From Sindora glabra (lineage: Eukaryota; Streptophyta; Magnoliopsida; Fabales; Fabaceae), in NCBI GenBank assembly GCA_020226215.1, contig CM035230.1, forward strand, positions 581,501 through 645,500: a DNA stretch of 64,000 nucleotides, in the 5' to 3' direction. Of this stretch, positions 12,650 through 25,051 are shown one piece after another. The translations under genes and the position numbers were made by a program. Under the pieces are notes generated by a model that did no database searches, had not been told where the DNA came from, and worked only from the letters and a program-made list of their open reading frames with translations. Numbering within the stretch: the first letter of the stretch is position 1; every line of letters starts with the position of its first letter.

Positions 12650-13322
12650 GGCTCTATTTCATTTAACAAATGCACAAACTTATAAATTATTAACCATATC
12701 AATAAATTATATATTAATCTCTAGAGGTATTTTATGCATTAATTTATTAGAAAAAAGGATGCTCTAATTTAATAAGCTAATAACTTGAGTAATTTAGCTT
12801 ACAAGCTACTATCTCTTCAATTTTTTTTCTAATTTATTCTTATTCTTTTTATTAATTTACAATCGATGTCCTTCATAATGTAAAGCAATTTTTTTAATTT
12901 TAATATGATTATATCTTAATTTTAAACTACAAATATGTAAAAATATGTATGCAAATAAATATGTAATATTATAAAATATAGTTAATTATATTATAAATAA
13001 TTAAAATTTTATTCTAAACAATAAAATAAAAATTATATAAGTAAATAAATATGTAAGTTCATAAAATATACTTAATTAAATATTAGATATTATATTTTTG
13101 TATTAAACATCTTAATATAATTTAAGCTTTAGATATATATGAATTATTTTAATTTATATATATATATATCTATTTATATTAATATGTATTTTTATATTAT
13201 TTTATAATTTTATAAAATATTTATTATATAATTAATTAATTTATTAACTATCAATTATAAGTTATTAGATATCAGTTATCAGTTATCAATTAATTTATTA
13301 GTTATTTACGCAAAATAGAATC
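12650..13322. mobile_element. AT-rich MITE-like element nested in the inverted-repeat element
   Basis: The left end reads GGCTCTATTTCATTTAAC. The right end, read in reverse complement, gives GATTCTATTTTGCGTAAAT. The two are similar, as in short non-autonomous DNA transposons. The sequence just inside the right end is a series of TTATNAGTTAT-type words. No target duplication could be confirmed. Confidence 0.4.
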
Positions 13323-13469
13323 TTTATTATGCATAATAATTATCACTAATAATGTTAATAATTTAGATTCTTAAATACATTTTTAATCTTTCACATTCAT
13401 TTACTTTCCAGACGTAAAACTTCAATTGCGGTAATGGGTTTGCTTCAGTACGACTTCTAAAAAAAGTTA

Positions 13470-13745
13470 TATTGATACGATTTTTTGCCAACTTTATGAG
13501 AAAGTTGCATAAAATAAGTAATTTTTTTTATAAGATCTCACAACTTTACCATATATTATAAGTTATATGAGATGTAACTCTTCATATAAATCTCGTAAAT
13601 TTTTCATAAGATTTCGCAACTTTGTTCATAATTCTCGTAAGATAAAATAGTGATCTTGTAACACGAAAACATCAGAAGTTATTGAGAGATCTCAATAAAA
13701 AATTACAAAATTTATGTAAAATGTTGAGAAAATTGCATAAAATGC
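13470..13745. repeat. Right inverted-repeat arm
   Basis: Inverted partner of 11025-11285. It contains repeated degenerate words of the form TTCATAAGATTTCGCAACTTT spaced roughly 40-60 bases apart. Confidence 0.5.
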
Positions 13746-15520
13746 ATGATGGTTGTGTTGGTTCCAAAAGTGTACCCATCATTATAAAACCATATGAGTT
13801 TGGGCCACACTTTATTCAGCCTGCTTCAATTTTTATTAGCTCAGTGTTCACCTTTTCTACTATTTCCCCTAAAAAAATTAGAAGCATATTTCCCCCAGAG
13901 GCTCGCGCTAACTCTGTTTGGGGAATGGGTTTCGCACGTCAAAGCCATTTCATTATGCCAATACAGAACGTTGTTTATTTCTATTGGGGTCATTTTATCT
14001 TTTCGTAATTTTCATAAGCAACTTCCTACTTTTACCCTTCACACAAAGTTTATTTAATATTCATGTGGCTGGGATTCCACCTCCTTGCATCCTGTAGCTA
14101 TTAATAGTTCCAACTACCGGAGGTTTCAAACCCATACGATACCATAAAACCCATACGGGCACCATAGACATGTTACACAATTGTAGTTTCATTGTGGAGA
14201 AGAATGTTAATTGCTGGTTTCGATTGCAATATAGTTTCTTGAGATCATAATTATGTATGTGAATGTCACAAGTCTCTCAAATTCGTTGCAACACCCCAGA
14301 AGGGCACAGATGTAATGAAATTAGTGTGGATGAATTGCACTTGTACCTCTGAGCTCTATTAAAGATAATAACGACGTTGGAAATGTAATTACTTTAAAAG
14401 TATGGTCCTGTAAGTGGGTGTCTTCTAAGTAAAACATAATACAATGAATACCAATGTTGGCATAGCCTAGCAGTGCTGCAACAAATCTTTCTATGTTCAA
14501 TACATTGTATATGTCTAAGAAACAAGGAATTACTATTGGGTAGATCAAGGGTTGTGGGGCCTTTCGTTGAAAAATTATTTCCGAATTCAATTCGTTTAGA
14601 TGCTCAGATGGCAGTTAACATCAGTGTTGGCATTAACATGCCAACTTGAACATGACTGACCGTCTTGAGGCATTGTTTGGTTGTATATGTCACATTATGT
14701 TCCAGGTTAATTTCACTGGACTAACAACAGGTCACCAATTCTGAAATCTATCAGAGTTGCATCGAAAAAACAATCGAATGTTGCTTCATCCAGTGGTTCG
14801 GAAGCTGTTTCTTGGTGCTCCATCATGGGACCACATGAGTCATCTAGGTATGTATATTGTACTTCAATTGTCATCATATTAAGATAAGTCTATTGGTCAC
14901 CATGCTACTATTATTATATGCAAGTCACAACCATTGTCTGGAACCATAGGAGTCATCTAGGGATTAAGTACGTTGCCTCGATTGTGCGGGGCTACATTTA
15001 TGTTACGATTATGGGTATCCACCTTGCCCATTTTTGAGTATGTAATGGGCGTGATTGGATTGTAGCAGGAACTATTGGACTGTACCTTCACAAGTAATTC
15101 TAGTGGGTTCCCCCTTTTTTTTTTCCTTTGTCAGGGTGTCATCTGATAAAAATACTAGGGCAACAATACATTAACAAGAAATAAGGTGCACAGTAACGTG
15201 CAAAACAACATATGTGATGGTGAAAGAAGAAGGCAACTGATGTGTCAATACCATCGTGTATGATATAGTACCCAGAATGTTAAAATATGCCTGGAAATGA
15301 CTGATTCATGCATGCAGAAATAATTGCGTATTTAAGAGATTGTGAAAAAAATGCAGCGAGAGTTAATAAATTTATTTATTACTATTACTATGCCCAATCA
15401 TAAAGCATCAGCTCTAGGTGCTACGAAAACCTCTTGCAATTGGCATTATCAATGGTGCAAGTTGGAGTAGTGTCATGGAACAAAAAGGAAAACAGCCGGT
15501 TAGAGTTCTCTTATATAAAG
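13746..15520. other. Unassigned, GC-richer stretch
   Basis: Base composition is less AT-rich than the neighbours. Open frames at 13682-14008, 13794-14057 (plus) and 14321-14590 (minus) carry no motif I know. No LTR, inverted repeat or coding homology was found. It may be old single-copy DNA. Confidence 0.35.
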
Positions 15521-15521
15521 A

Positions 15522-16912
15522 GTGTTTGGTAAAGTGTGTTTTCATTAGCTTTTTGCTAATTTGATTTGTTTTGGCTAATTAACTCAGCCATTTTAACTGT
15601 ATGACAAATAGCTATTCTAAATGATTGATTTGTGTATCAGTCAGTTTAGAAACAATAGGTTTCCAAACATTTTCAATCAACTGTTATAATAAATAGTTGT
15701 AATAAGAAAATTTTCTCCTAAATAATATTGTTATTTTTCACCTCTATCCCTTTTAAAAAAATCCTTTCACGGCTAGTAATTTAAATTCACATAATATTAA
15801 TATAGAAAATAATTCCTTAAACAATGTTAATTACGAACATTTTTCAAAAAACAATATTTATTTTTCCTTTTCTAACAAAAGAAAAATGAGAGTGACTTTA
15901 TCTCAATATGCTTTGTTTAAATAAAAATATTTTTGCTAAAATATTCCTATATACATATACAATTAAAACTAAAACAATCTAAATGTGATAATATGTCATT
16001 ATGATACATTATTTATTTGTGTGAGATAAAAATAAATTAACTTAACAAAATTAGATGAAACTACAATGATATACTAGTACTTTATTTTACAATAATATTA
16101 ATTTTGTTAATTATAATGAAAGCATTTAGTAATTTGCAAAATGAATAAGTAATATATGCTAATAGAAGTAATGAATTCACATGATGTTACTAAAGATATA
16201 CTCACTTCAGTTATTTATTTATTTTTTGGTAATCTCAATTCAATTATTTAGTATTTGATAAGTCAAAATTTATCATACTATTCTATATTCTATAATTAAT
16301 TGAATACCTATAATATTTATTTACATTTTAAAATAAAAAGTTAATTTACTACTATAAATCACCATTTTGGTTGAGTCTAAAATCTAAAAAAAATGAAATT
16401 AATTATGTTTCAAATATAGATTTGATTTGATGTAATAAATTTAATTTTAAAACTAATTTAATTGATAACAAAATTTATCAAGACTAATTGATTATTTATG
16501 AAAGTAATTAAAAATAATTAACATGTGAAATAGAAATAATAAATTAATTGCATTTAAATACTCTTTTTTATCTTTTTTTAATGTTCTACCTCATACAATA
16601 TAAAGTAAAATAGTAAATTATAATGATATATCATCTAGACAAAAAAGTTATTTTGATAACTAATTTATTGAATTTAAAATATTATTAAAGTAAGATAATA
16701 TTCAAATAAATATTAAAAAATATTTATATCTTTATATGTTATTTTACATATAAAAAATTAATTTTATAAAATATATTTTTAAACAATGAATGCTATTAAT
16801 TAATTAAGTCAGTTAATATAATCAATTATTAACTAATAATTAATTGAATCAATTAACTGTTAATATAATCAGTTAATTGTAAAATTAACTATAATTCTAA
16901 CCTGCTTAACAC
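15522..16912. mobile_element. AT-rich DNA transposon candidate with AGTGTT ends
   Basis: The left end reads AGTGTTTGGTAAAGTG. The right end in reverse complement reads AGTGTTAAGCAGG. The interior is very AT-rich and non-coding. Ends of the form CAGTGTTTGGTAAA are common in plant hAT-type elements. The terminal match is short and no duplication was found, so this is tentative. Confidence 0.3.
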
Positions 16913-18722
16913 TTTCAAGTGTTGACCTGTTTAAATTGACCATCCGTTTACATTATACAGTGGCAGCAGCAGCGCTGCTCCGGGACCTACTCTAACTAGT
17001 AAGCTGCTTGCCTGGATACAGATGGCCAAGGATGGTGACATGGGGTTCGAGAATAGGTACTAAAATTCTTCCCTGTTAATGGTTAAAGGAAAATGGACGT
17101 TAGGGATTACGGTTTGTACCTCCGCACGAGTGCTGTGGGTCGTTTGTTATGCATTGCTTATTATGTAATGGCTATGAATGTTTGGCTTTCCAAGACGCTA
17201 TTTAATGCCAATTGAAATATAAAATGAACTCGAATTTAAAAATGATGAGTGCAGCAGGAGTAGAGTCTAAACTTGAATAGCAGTTCTTTGATATACATTA
17301 AATTGTGTATTTGCGAAGTTGGTCGGTCGTGTATGGCGTTCAATTGACTGATTGTGGTTGAGATTGGGAACCTAATTATGAATCCCACGAGAGGTGGATA
17401 CGTCGCTGGTGAATGGAATTGAATATATACATTACAAAAGAGGAAGGTAACATGGAAAATGCACGAAGGGAAATGTACATACAGACAGTACTTAATTATA
17501 ACAGATAATTACAGTCGTTGCCAAAACATTTATACTATGAGTACAAAGATTATTATCTAATAAATCACATTAATTGAATAAATCTCCTAGACATTAATAA
17601 TGAACAAAGATGAAATCCCCTTAAAGTAGTAGCTCACATATATTTTATTTAACTTGTAATAATTGATAAAGAGGTGATAATTTGTATTGTTTGGGTTAAC
17701 TCATGTATTGAATATATTAAAATGGATTAATCTATTTAACCCATTAAATAATTTCAATTAATAAAATCTCTAATATAAATTCATTTATTAGATTTAATTA
17801 CTTATTACTTTTTATAAGAAATTTCAATTAATAGTAAAATACTACTTTGAACTTATTGTCATTTTCTTAAAATAAAAATTTTATATTTTTATTATAGGTA
17901 TCTATAAATGATTTAATTATTAATTATTTCTTAACTAATATTTTTAAAAATTTTACTGGGTTAACATGTGAACCTGTAGCACGTCTTATCCGTGATGAAT
18001 TATATCATTTTAGAAATTACCGCCCTTACAGACAAGGTCAAGACTCAAGGTAGATGAGCATTGCTGGGCGAGGTTGATGACTAGCAAGGTCACGACAGGA
18101 AAATTATTGTTAATATGTTAGAGATCTTTAGAGTTAAATGTTTTTTGGTTGGGGAGCATTCGGAGACGGACAAGTACCTTGCTAGGCACTTCCATTGATT
18201 TCCGTAGTCCATCCTTTTGGGGTAATCACATTGGTTCGGACGCAGTCAACCTTCTATTTTATCTCTTGACCATTATGAATGGTAGTCCAAGATTGGAAAT
18301 TGACTATGACACAGGAAAAAAAATTTTGAAATTTGCTGACCTCAAAATAACCATTTAACGTAAGTAAGCAGATACCAACATTAGCAGCACTCGACCCCCT
18401 ATTAGGCACACGGGAGTGCTTCAGTAGATGGTAGAGAATATCCCTATTATATGCTTGTGCGATGCATGGGTCTTCATCCAATGGCAATTTTTCTTAGTTA
18501 AATAAATCGAAGTAGCAACATTGTCTGACTTATAACAAAAAGATGAAAGCGTTATTCATATATGAATATTAAGCGATAACATGAAGGTCACACCACACAA
18601 TAGTGCGATGATCCACATCGGAGCCGGGTTAGGGTTAGTCCGCATCATAGAACGGCCTTGTGTTGAACGTCTTGTGGGTCATTGTTGTCAACTCCAACAA
18701 AATCGCATAGCCCATGGCCAAT
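16913..18722. other. Unassigned DNA left of CACTA-1
   Basis: Two GC-richer blocks (16910-17420 and 17985-18722) flank an AT-rich block (17500-17960). Open frames at 18149-18358 (plus), 18254-18487 (minus) and 18581-18778 (plus) show no known motif. The right block would continue at 24340 if CACTA-1 were removed. Confidence 0.35.
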
Positions 18723-18739
18723 CTATACTACAACATTTT

Positions 18740-19470
18740 TGGTCTACGACAACGGGTAAAAGCCGTTGTCTATACTAAAAAAATTGTTGCCAATAATATA
18801 GGCAACGGTTCTTTGGTGTTATCATAGCTTACGCTATCTATTCTTCAAGCAACAATTTTTTAAATCTTTGATAACGATTCCTTGTCGTTACTTATTTTAC
18901 TTTAAGCAGCAGTTCATAACCGTTGCGTAAACTATAAACAACACTTGTGAAATATTATAGGTAACATTTAAAAACCGTTGTTTATAATTAAATTAGTAAC
19001 AATTTTTTACTATTGCCTAAAGCATACATAATAAGCAATGGTTTATGATTGTTGCCTATAGTAGTATGAGGAACAATTTTTTTACTATTACTTAAAAGAA
19101 AAATAAGTAATGGTTATTGATCATTGCTTATATAGGAATAAGCAACGATTTTTGGTTGTAACCAAAAAGAAAAATAAGTAATGGTTATTGACTATTGCCT
19201 AGATAAAAATAAGTAACATTTTTTTATTGTAACCTATATAATTATAAGCAATGAATTTAATAGAAAATTAGCAACAAGTTTTCACCGTTGCATATACTAG
19301 AATAAGCAATAGTTCTTAATTGTTGCCTAGGATATTTGTGACTATAAAGAATATGCAACAATTTTTTACTGTTGCCAAACATTTTAATGACAATGATTAC
19401 TAACCATTGTCTATTTTATACAAAAAATGTTGCAAAATAAACAATTTGAAAACCATTGCCTATAAAAAAT
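18740..19470. repeat. Left subterminal repeats of CACTA-1
   Basis: About twenty degenerate copies of words such as GGCAACGGTT, AACCGTTGCC, GCAACAATTTTT and ATTGTTGCCTA occur in both orientations. In CACTA elements such repeats are the binding sites of the TNPA-type protein. Here the function is inferred only from position and form. Confidence 0.65.
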
Positions 19471-21355
19471 ATTTTTTTGGATCATGATTAAATGTATTTT
19501 TTTATTATTGTATTTCTTCTTATGTTTACTTTTTAGGAACATATAAACAACTAATTTGGTGTGCACATTAAAAATCAAATGTAATCATATGAAAATAGAA
19601 CATCTGCTTCATTAAAAATTAACTAAATGTACACATTTTTTCACCAATTTTGCAAAAAGCATCCAAGAATAAATAATATTCAAAACATAATCCTAAATGA
19701 CATAAAGATACATCCTAATAAAAGGTCAACATAATGCAATAATAATAAAAGATATTTCAATATTCTTCAAGCTATGCATTTTTTCATCATCCATATTTAA
19801 CAAATCATCATCCAATAGTATATCATCATCATCTTCACCAATATGATTTTCCTACATGATATTAAAAAATTACAATTAGAAAAAGTTATTATTGATGTAT
19901 ATTAGAATTATAAAATATAAGATAGTAAATTATAATCACAAGTCCTATAACAACAAAGTAACTTATTTTCAAATGCCATTTAATAAATTATAGATTAAAG
20001 GATTGATTATTTTGTATGCACTTCTTAGAAAGCATCTTGGCAGAAGAACTCAACAATGTGAGAGCTGAAATTGCCAAGATCAAGGATGATTTCTCTAAGT
20101 ATGAATCTGTATTTGATTTCTGAAAGGTATGTAATTAGAAGTAATCTATGTGTTTTAATTGTGTTTGTGTCCTACATCCTAGTAGTTACTATGCAAGACT
20201 ACCTTACTAGGTAAAAGCAACATTGTTCTCTAATGATAAATTGATAATTTAATGCTTCTCTAGCTTTTAATGTCCTCCTTTTTCTATTTTGGATATTTTT
20301 CGAGAGAGTCCTGAAAGAATATGAGTATCTTGAAAACTTGATATATACTTTTAATTTAAATATAACTCTTTCTTTTAAGACTATGAATTTTAGTGTCTTG
20401 AAACAATCCAAGTCCTTCTTTAATGATAGATTATAGGTCTAATGCTAGTGGTAATAATATGATTTTTATTATATGAAAGTCTAGTTTGTTGAAAAAATAA
20501 AATAAAATAATATGTATTATATTTGAAGCATAAAAGCATTTTTTTGTATGTGAACCTTGGTATATATATTTATATCCTTGCACTTTTTCCTTGAAGGTCT
20601 TTGTGGAACATAAGTAGAAGAGCAATTTGAAATGAGATGGACAATATCATGACAAAAACTTTATTAATGCAAAGGTGTGAAATAAATATGTTTAAAACTC
20701 CTAAGACCATAAACTTTTTTTATTAATTGTAATGGAACTCTAGATGAAGTGCTGTAAAGAATGCTCATAGCTTGAGGAGTTTACTTTGCATGCCAGTCAC
20801 AATTGCAGGTATTCGGAAAATGCTAGTTCCCTATAATAGATTTGCTAAGTTTATGCTGTTTGATTTAGAAGACTGGTGTTATGCCAATTTGAATCAATCT
20901 ATAGGGTACATAGCTGGTTTATCATGAATGGACATTTGGGCTATAGCTATACGATTTCTATGGTCTTGGAGAACAAAGATTTACATTAGGAATCTTTTTC
21001 TTGGCTGCACAATCCTATAAGGATGATTTTGCATTATGTTGAAGTTGGGGAATCTCTAACTAAGCCTGACAACTTGTGAGCAATAAGAATGCAAACAATA
21101 GTTCATTTGGGATATTCATTCTGAAAGGTGGGTGAAATTAAAGTAAAAAATTTTCCATCTAAAGTAGAGCATGGTAATATTATCAATTGAAAGGAAAAGT
21201 TTTGCTTAATATAGGAGGCCATAACTAAAGTTATGTTTCATCTTTGATAGGCCAAGGTTTTTTAATTAAATTCAAATAAGTAGGAGAGGGCATTGATCAT
21301 TTATGTTGTCCAATTTTAAAAGGAGATAACTTCAAGTCTTGTTTATTCTTACTTT
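19471..21355. other. CACTA-1 interior, left part
   Basis: Two short plus-strand open pieces look gene-like. At 20020-20130 the frame reads LAEELNNVRAEIAKIKDDF, a helical, charged sequence. At 20752-20925 the frame reads SLRSLLCMPVTIAGIRKMLV and continues to about 58 codons. I do not recognise either. They may be exons of captured genes. The rest is AT-rich and without open frames. Confidence 0.3.
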
Positions 21356-21778
21356 ACTACTACAAAGGATGCGACTATATTGTTGGTTTAGAAGTTCTTC
21401 ATATTATCAAGGAACTAACTACAACTTCTTTGGCTTATGGTTTTGAAACGAAAAATAATGAAACCATTTTAGTGCTTAACCTTGGAGATGGTACATTTGA
21501 CATCTTAGGTACTAGACTTTTGAACAAGATATAGTTACATTATCAAGTTGATAGGCTCTGCTATTTACTTAAAGCTCGACACCAAGTTAAAGAAATCATG
21601 GGGTCTTATATTTGTATAATTTGTGTTATAAACTTATAACACTAGTTAAGAATTGCAAAACTGCTAATCAAGGATATTGATGAGGTGATATTGGTGGGTG
21701 AGTCCACCCCTATTCCTGCTATTTAAGAGCTTGTGAAAAAGCTTACTAGAAAGGACTCTAATGTTTCCATCAATCCAG
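21356..21778 (+). pseudogene. Captured DnaK-type Hsp70 gene fragment
   Basis: This is a broken piece of the ATPase domain of an Hsp70 chaperone. At 21356-21373 the frame reads TTTKDA. After a frameshift, 21373-21515 reads GLEVLHIIKELTTTSLAYGF and NNETILVLNLGDGTFDIL, matching the Hsp70 signature around LGGGTFDVS with one Gly changed to Asp. At 21667-21778 it reads IDEVILVGESTPIPAI, a stop, then ELVKKLTRKDSNVSINP, matching the VILVGGSTRIPAVQ signature of DnaK-type proteins. The wording (KNNETILV, GKDPNV-type) is closest to chloroplast Hsp70. The 150 bases between the two pieces do not fit Hsp70. An AG just before and a GT just after the second piece suggest intron borders, so the source was probably genomic DNA. 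It lies well inside CACTA-1. Confidence 0.85.
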
Positions 21779-24115
21779 GTGATACTATATTTATATTCAT
21801 TCATTTGGAATAGAGCAATGGGACATGGTGGATGAATTTGTTTTACTAGTTTCAGAGCTTCTGTGAGTGTAGAGCCAAGATAAGGAACAAAATTAAGAAT
21901 GAGATTGCCCTTTTAAGGCTATATGGTCAAGTAATTTTCCTAATTGTTGGGAATATATTGATAGGCACTACTATAATTTATGTCTCATGATAGAATTTAT
22001 AAGAGTACTGTAATCAAATGTCACAAGCTTGGAATGTGTAACTAAACCTATTATGGAATGCATGAGGAATGGAAGAACTGTCATGCCAACTTGACTTATG
22101 GAAAAAGAATAAAAGGACAGGTTTAGGTACGTTTGCATCTTTCTTTTGTTTCAACATCTTATGAGTTAAGAATAAAACACATGGTGAATCAATCCCTTCC
22201 ACTAGATGGCATATTAAGATCAAAATGCATTAAGCACTATAAAGAATTGGGATTGCTTTCGCCCTCCCCTCCATTTGGAGCCATCATGTTACCAAAGCCA
22301 GATAAAGATAAAGAGAAATCCCCTAACTTAGTAACTCAATAAATAAAGGAACTCAAAGGATAAGGCCAAAACTCTTAGCATCTTGCTACCTTCTCAAACT
22401 CCTAGTAATCTCAACTTGATGGGCTTCTCTTAGACTTATGGTAGAAGACTCAACTTCAAAACTAAGAAGAGATATAGAAAGTATTTTATGAGGACCTTTT
22501 ATAACATAAATAAGATGTTCATTTGTGATGAAATCAATTCCTAATAGTGGATTCTTCGCATCTAAGATCCTAAAGGACTAGGCAGCCAAGGCAAGCAAAG
22601 GTAGGTAAGCTCATTAATGCCAGTAGCTTTTTCTTAAATCTTCAAGCAAAAAGCTAAGCATTAATGAACCATGTGAGTTTATTATTCAACATGAATAGAA
22701 CAAAGGGCTCATAGTTAGTCTGACTGCCATCCATAGGTGTGTCCTCAATTTCTTGCAAGCTTATGCAGAATGAGAAAGAAAGCCTAAACTAATGAGAAAG
22801 AAGGCCTAGAGCAAGTCTATGATGATTCAAATTGTTGAGAATAAGAAAGAAGGCCTAGAGAAATTTATTGCTACTAATGATTATGATTATGATTATAATG
22901 GAGGGAGTAATGTCTTGAAGGTTTCGGGGTATTTTAGCATGCTTGCTGCGAGTTCATTGTCTTTTAGGTGACTATTATACTAGTTTGAAGTGCCTACAAC
23001 CTATTTTTTCCATTAGCTAGCTATAGCATTTACAAATTACGTAAGGAACTGAGAAACCTTACTAGCTTCAAAATGATCAAATTCCTCCAAACTTGTACTA
23101 GAAATGTTCCTTTTTCTTATAAGAATTTGAGCAAACACCTGATGTGCATAACTAGAAAATCCATTTAAAGCTCTTAAAATTTTCTTGACAATTCTTTTTC
23201 TTTCAACTAAAATCTAGAATTAGGCATGATTGAAAATTAAATTGATATTCCTTTCCCCACTATAGTTGTTTAAGAGCTTTGAATTAAGAAAAAAAATAGA
23301 GAGGGAAAGAAGGGGAATTGTACATAGAGCTTTAAATTAAGCAAAGGTTGAATAGGGAGCAAGCTAAAATCATGAAAATTTAAGAGGGATTCATTATTGA
23401 TCGATTTCAGTCTACAATAATTAGGAGAAAAGGATTCACTATGGATAGAATTTGAGTAGCAGCAGCAAAAATAAAATTTAGAGAAACAAGAAACACAATT
23501 ACATTGAAAATTTTAACAAGTGAGAGTTGAAGGTCAATTCCAAATTGACAAAAAAATCTTTTGAATTGCTGAAAGCACCATACCTTGCCCAAAAAATTCT
23601 ACAAATGAGAGCTATTGCTAGGGTGCAACGATAATATTGTATTGCTTTTCTTCTTCAAGTTGAGAAAGTTGCTTGTGCATTTGCACCTTCTGAAACAAGG
23701 CTTAATATAATTATAATTTTACCAAACTAAATTATAATTGTATTTAATATATGTCAAATATAATATTTTATAAAAATAATAATTTTACCAAACTAAAAAT
23801 TATAATTATGTTTAATATTTGTCAAATATAATTTTTTGGAACAAAGTTTAAAAATAAAACTAAAATATAAATTCAAAAAGATTAAAAATATATAAGATTA
23901 AAAAATTTTAACAAGAGTTTTAATTAATTTATTTGGTATAAAATGCATTTTTAATAAAATAAATTTTTAAATAAAATAATTAGGCAATGGTTGACTAAAT
24001 GTTACTCATTTTATAATAAACAAGAAAGAAAAAGGAAACATGATTTAGGTGTTGCATATTTTAAATTTAGACATTAGTTTTATTAGCATTGCTTGATAGG
24101 TGTAATCTAAAAATA
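21779..24115. other. CACTA-1 interior, right part
   Basis: AT-rich DNA with short open frames (22133-22342 plus, 22014-22223 and 23407-23592 minus) and no motif that I recognise. A short direct repeat, GAAAGAAGGCCTAGAG with variants, occurs at about 22780-22860. No transposase was found. Confidence 0.35.
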
Positions 24116-24119
24116 AAAA

Positions 24120-24300
24120 TCAAAAGCAACACACTTAAAACCGTTGCTTATTCAACTTTATGTAACAATTTTGTAAAGTAATAGGGAACACACTAAAATT
24201 GTTGCTTATTTTAATTTGAGGTAACAATTTTATAAAATAATAAGAAATATGCTAAAAACTGTTGCTTATTATAGTTTTAGGCAACGGTTTTCTAACCATT
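24120..24300. repeat. Right subterminal repeats of CACTA-1
   Basis: It contains AAACCGTTGCTTATT, AAATTGTTGCTTATT, AAACTGTTGCTTATT and GGCAACGGTTTTCTAACC. These are the same word family as the left end, ending 30-40 bases from the right terminus. Confidence 0.65.
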
Positions 24301-24339
24301 CCAAATTTTGCATTTCTATAAGTAAAAAATGTTGTAGTA

Positions 24340-25046
24340 TGGTACTTGCAGAATTTGCACTAGCTTACCCAGAAAATGCCATACTTTTCGACCATGCTAT
24401 GCTTGTATAATTTGATGGCCCATATACCATGCCTTGTGTCCAGCATCCAATACTTCCCTGGAATTCACATGTTCTTATAGATAAACTCAGTGGGGAGGAA
24501 CTACACAAAAAAGACAAAACAATAATAATAACTAACTATGTTAAACAAAAATAATCGATGACAACCACTAACAAACCATATTATAGGATTTGCATGAAAT
24601 AATTGCATATAGCAGGTAATAAAAAATATACCATCATGGTGCTTGATTTGTGCACATCCTTGGCACTAAGTCATGCAAAGTGTGGGTATATTGATTTAGT
24701 ATTTAGTGTAGCATTGTATCCATTAAAGGTGATGCTCCTTGCAATGAATTACCCAGTTAGGGATCATTGGTGTAAGTCAATGGGAAGGGTGCAAGCACCT
24801 CTGGAGTTTTGACATTAACAAGTCCAACATAAGGTAGGAAGACTATATGTCATGTACTAAAAGGTGCAAACTAAAGAACTGATTAATACATTGAAAGTAT
24901 CACATGTGAATGCAAGTGGAAAAGCCTAATCATTACATATTGGAGAAGCCTCAACGATATGTATATCACACCTATCAGGTGTTAGGCATTGCTTATGGGA
25001 AAAAAATCATTCCATTACTGAAGGGTAGGGGGACTCATAATAGAAT
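24340..25046. other. Unassigned DNA between CACTA-1 and the Athila element
   Basis: One plus-strand open frame at 24603-24812 has no recognisable motif. The minus strand also has a fairly open stretch over the same bases. If both insertions were removed, this block would join 18722 on its left and 45594 on its right, so it is a piece of the pre-insertion locus. Confidence 0.4.
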
Positions 25047-25051
25047 ATGAG
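25047..25051. repeat. Left target-site duplication of the Athila element (ATGAG)
   Basis: ATGAG lies directly outside the left LTR. ACGAG lies outside the right LTR at 45589-45593, differing by one C/T transition. Confidence 0.65.

Larger units (their letters stand above)
11025..13745. mobile_element. Element with long inverted-repeat arms (Mutator-like candidate)
   Basis: The arms at about 11025-11285 and 13470-13745 are imperfect inverted repeats of each other. For example, the left arm holds GTTACAAGATCATTATTTC and the right arm holds GAAAATAGTGATCTTGTAAC-type sequence in the opposite sense, and the match runs for more than 200 bp with indels. Long terminal inverted repeats around a short, gene-poor interior suggest a non-autonomous Mutator-like element. 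I see no transposase. No 9-bp duplication could be confirmed because the outer ends are fuzzy. Confidence 0.5.
18726..24339. mobile_element. CACTA-1 transposon, non-autonomous, with captured gene pieces
   Basis: The left end reads TACTACAACATTTTTGG and the right end in reverse complement reads TACTACAACATTTTTTAC. Both match a CACTA terminus with the first C changed to T. Both ends carry many copies of subterminal words built on GCAACGGTT and its complement (18740-19470 and 24120-24300), which is typical of CACTA elements. The interior (about 20.0-23.7 kb) has no transposase I can recognise but does have a DnaK-type Hsp70 fragment. The flanking triplets (CTA and TGG) do not match, so a 3-bp duplication cannot be shown. 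Confidence 0.7.

Noticed and set aside
21356..21778. A host Hsp70 gene at this locus
   Set aside because: Only two short pieces with a frameshift and a stop, lying inside a CACTA element.
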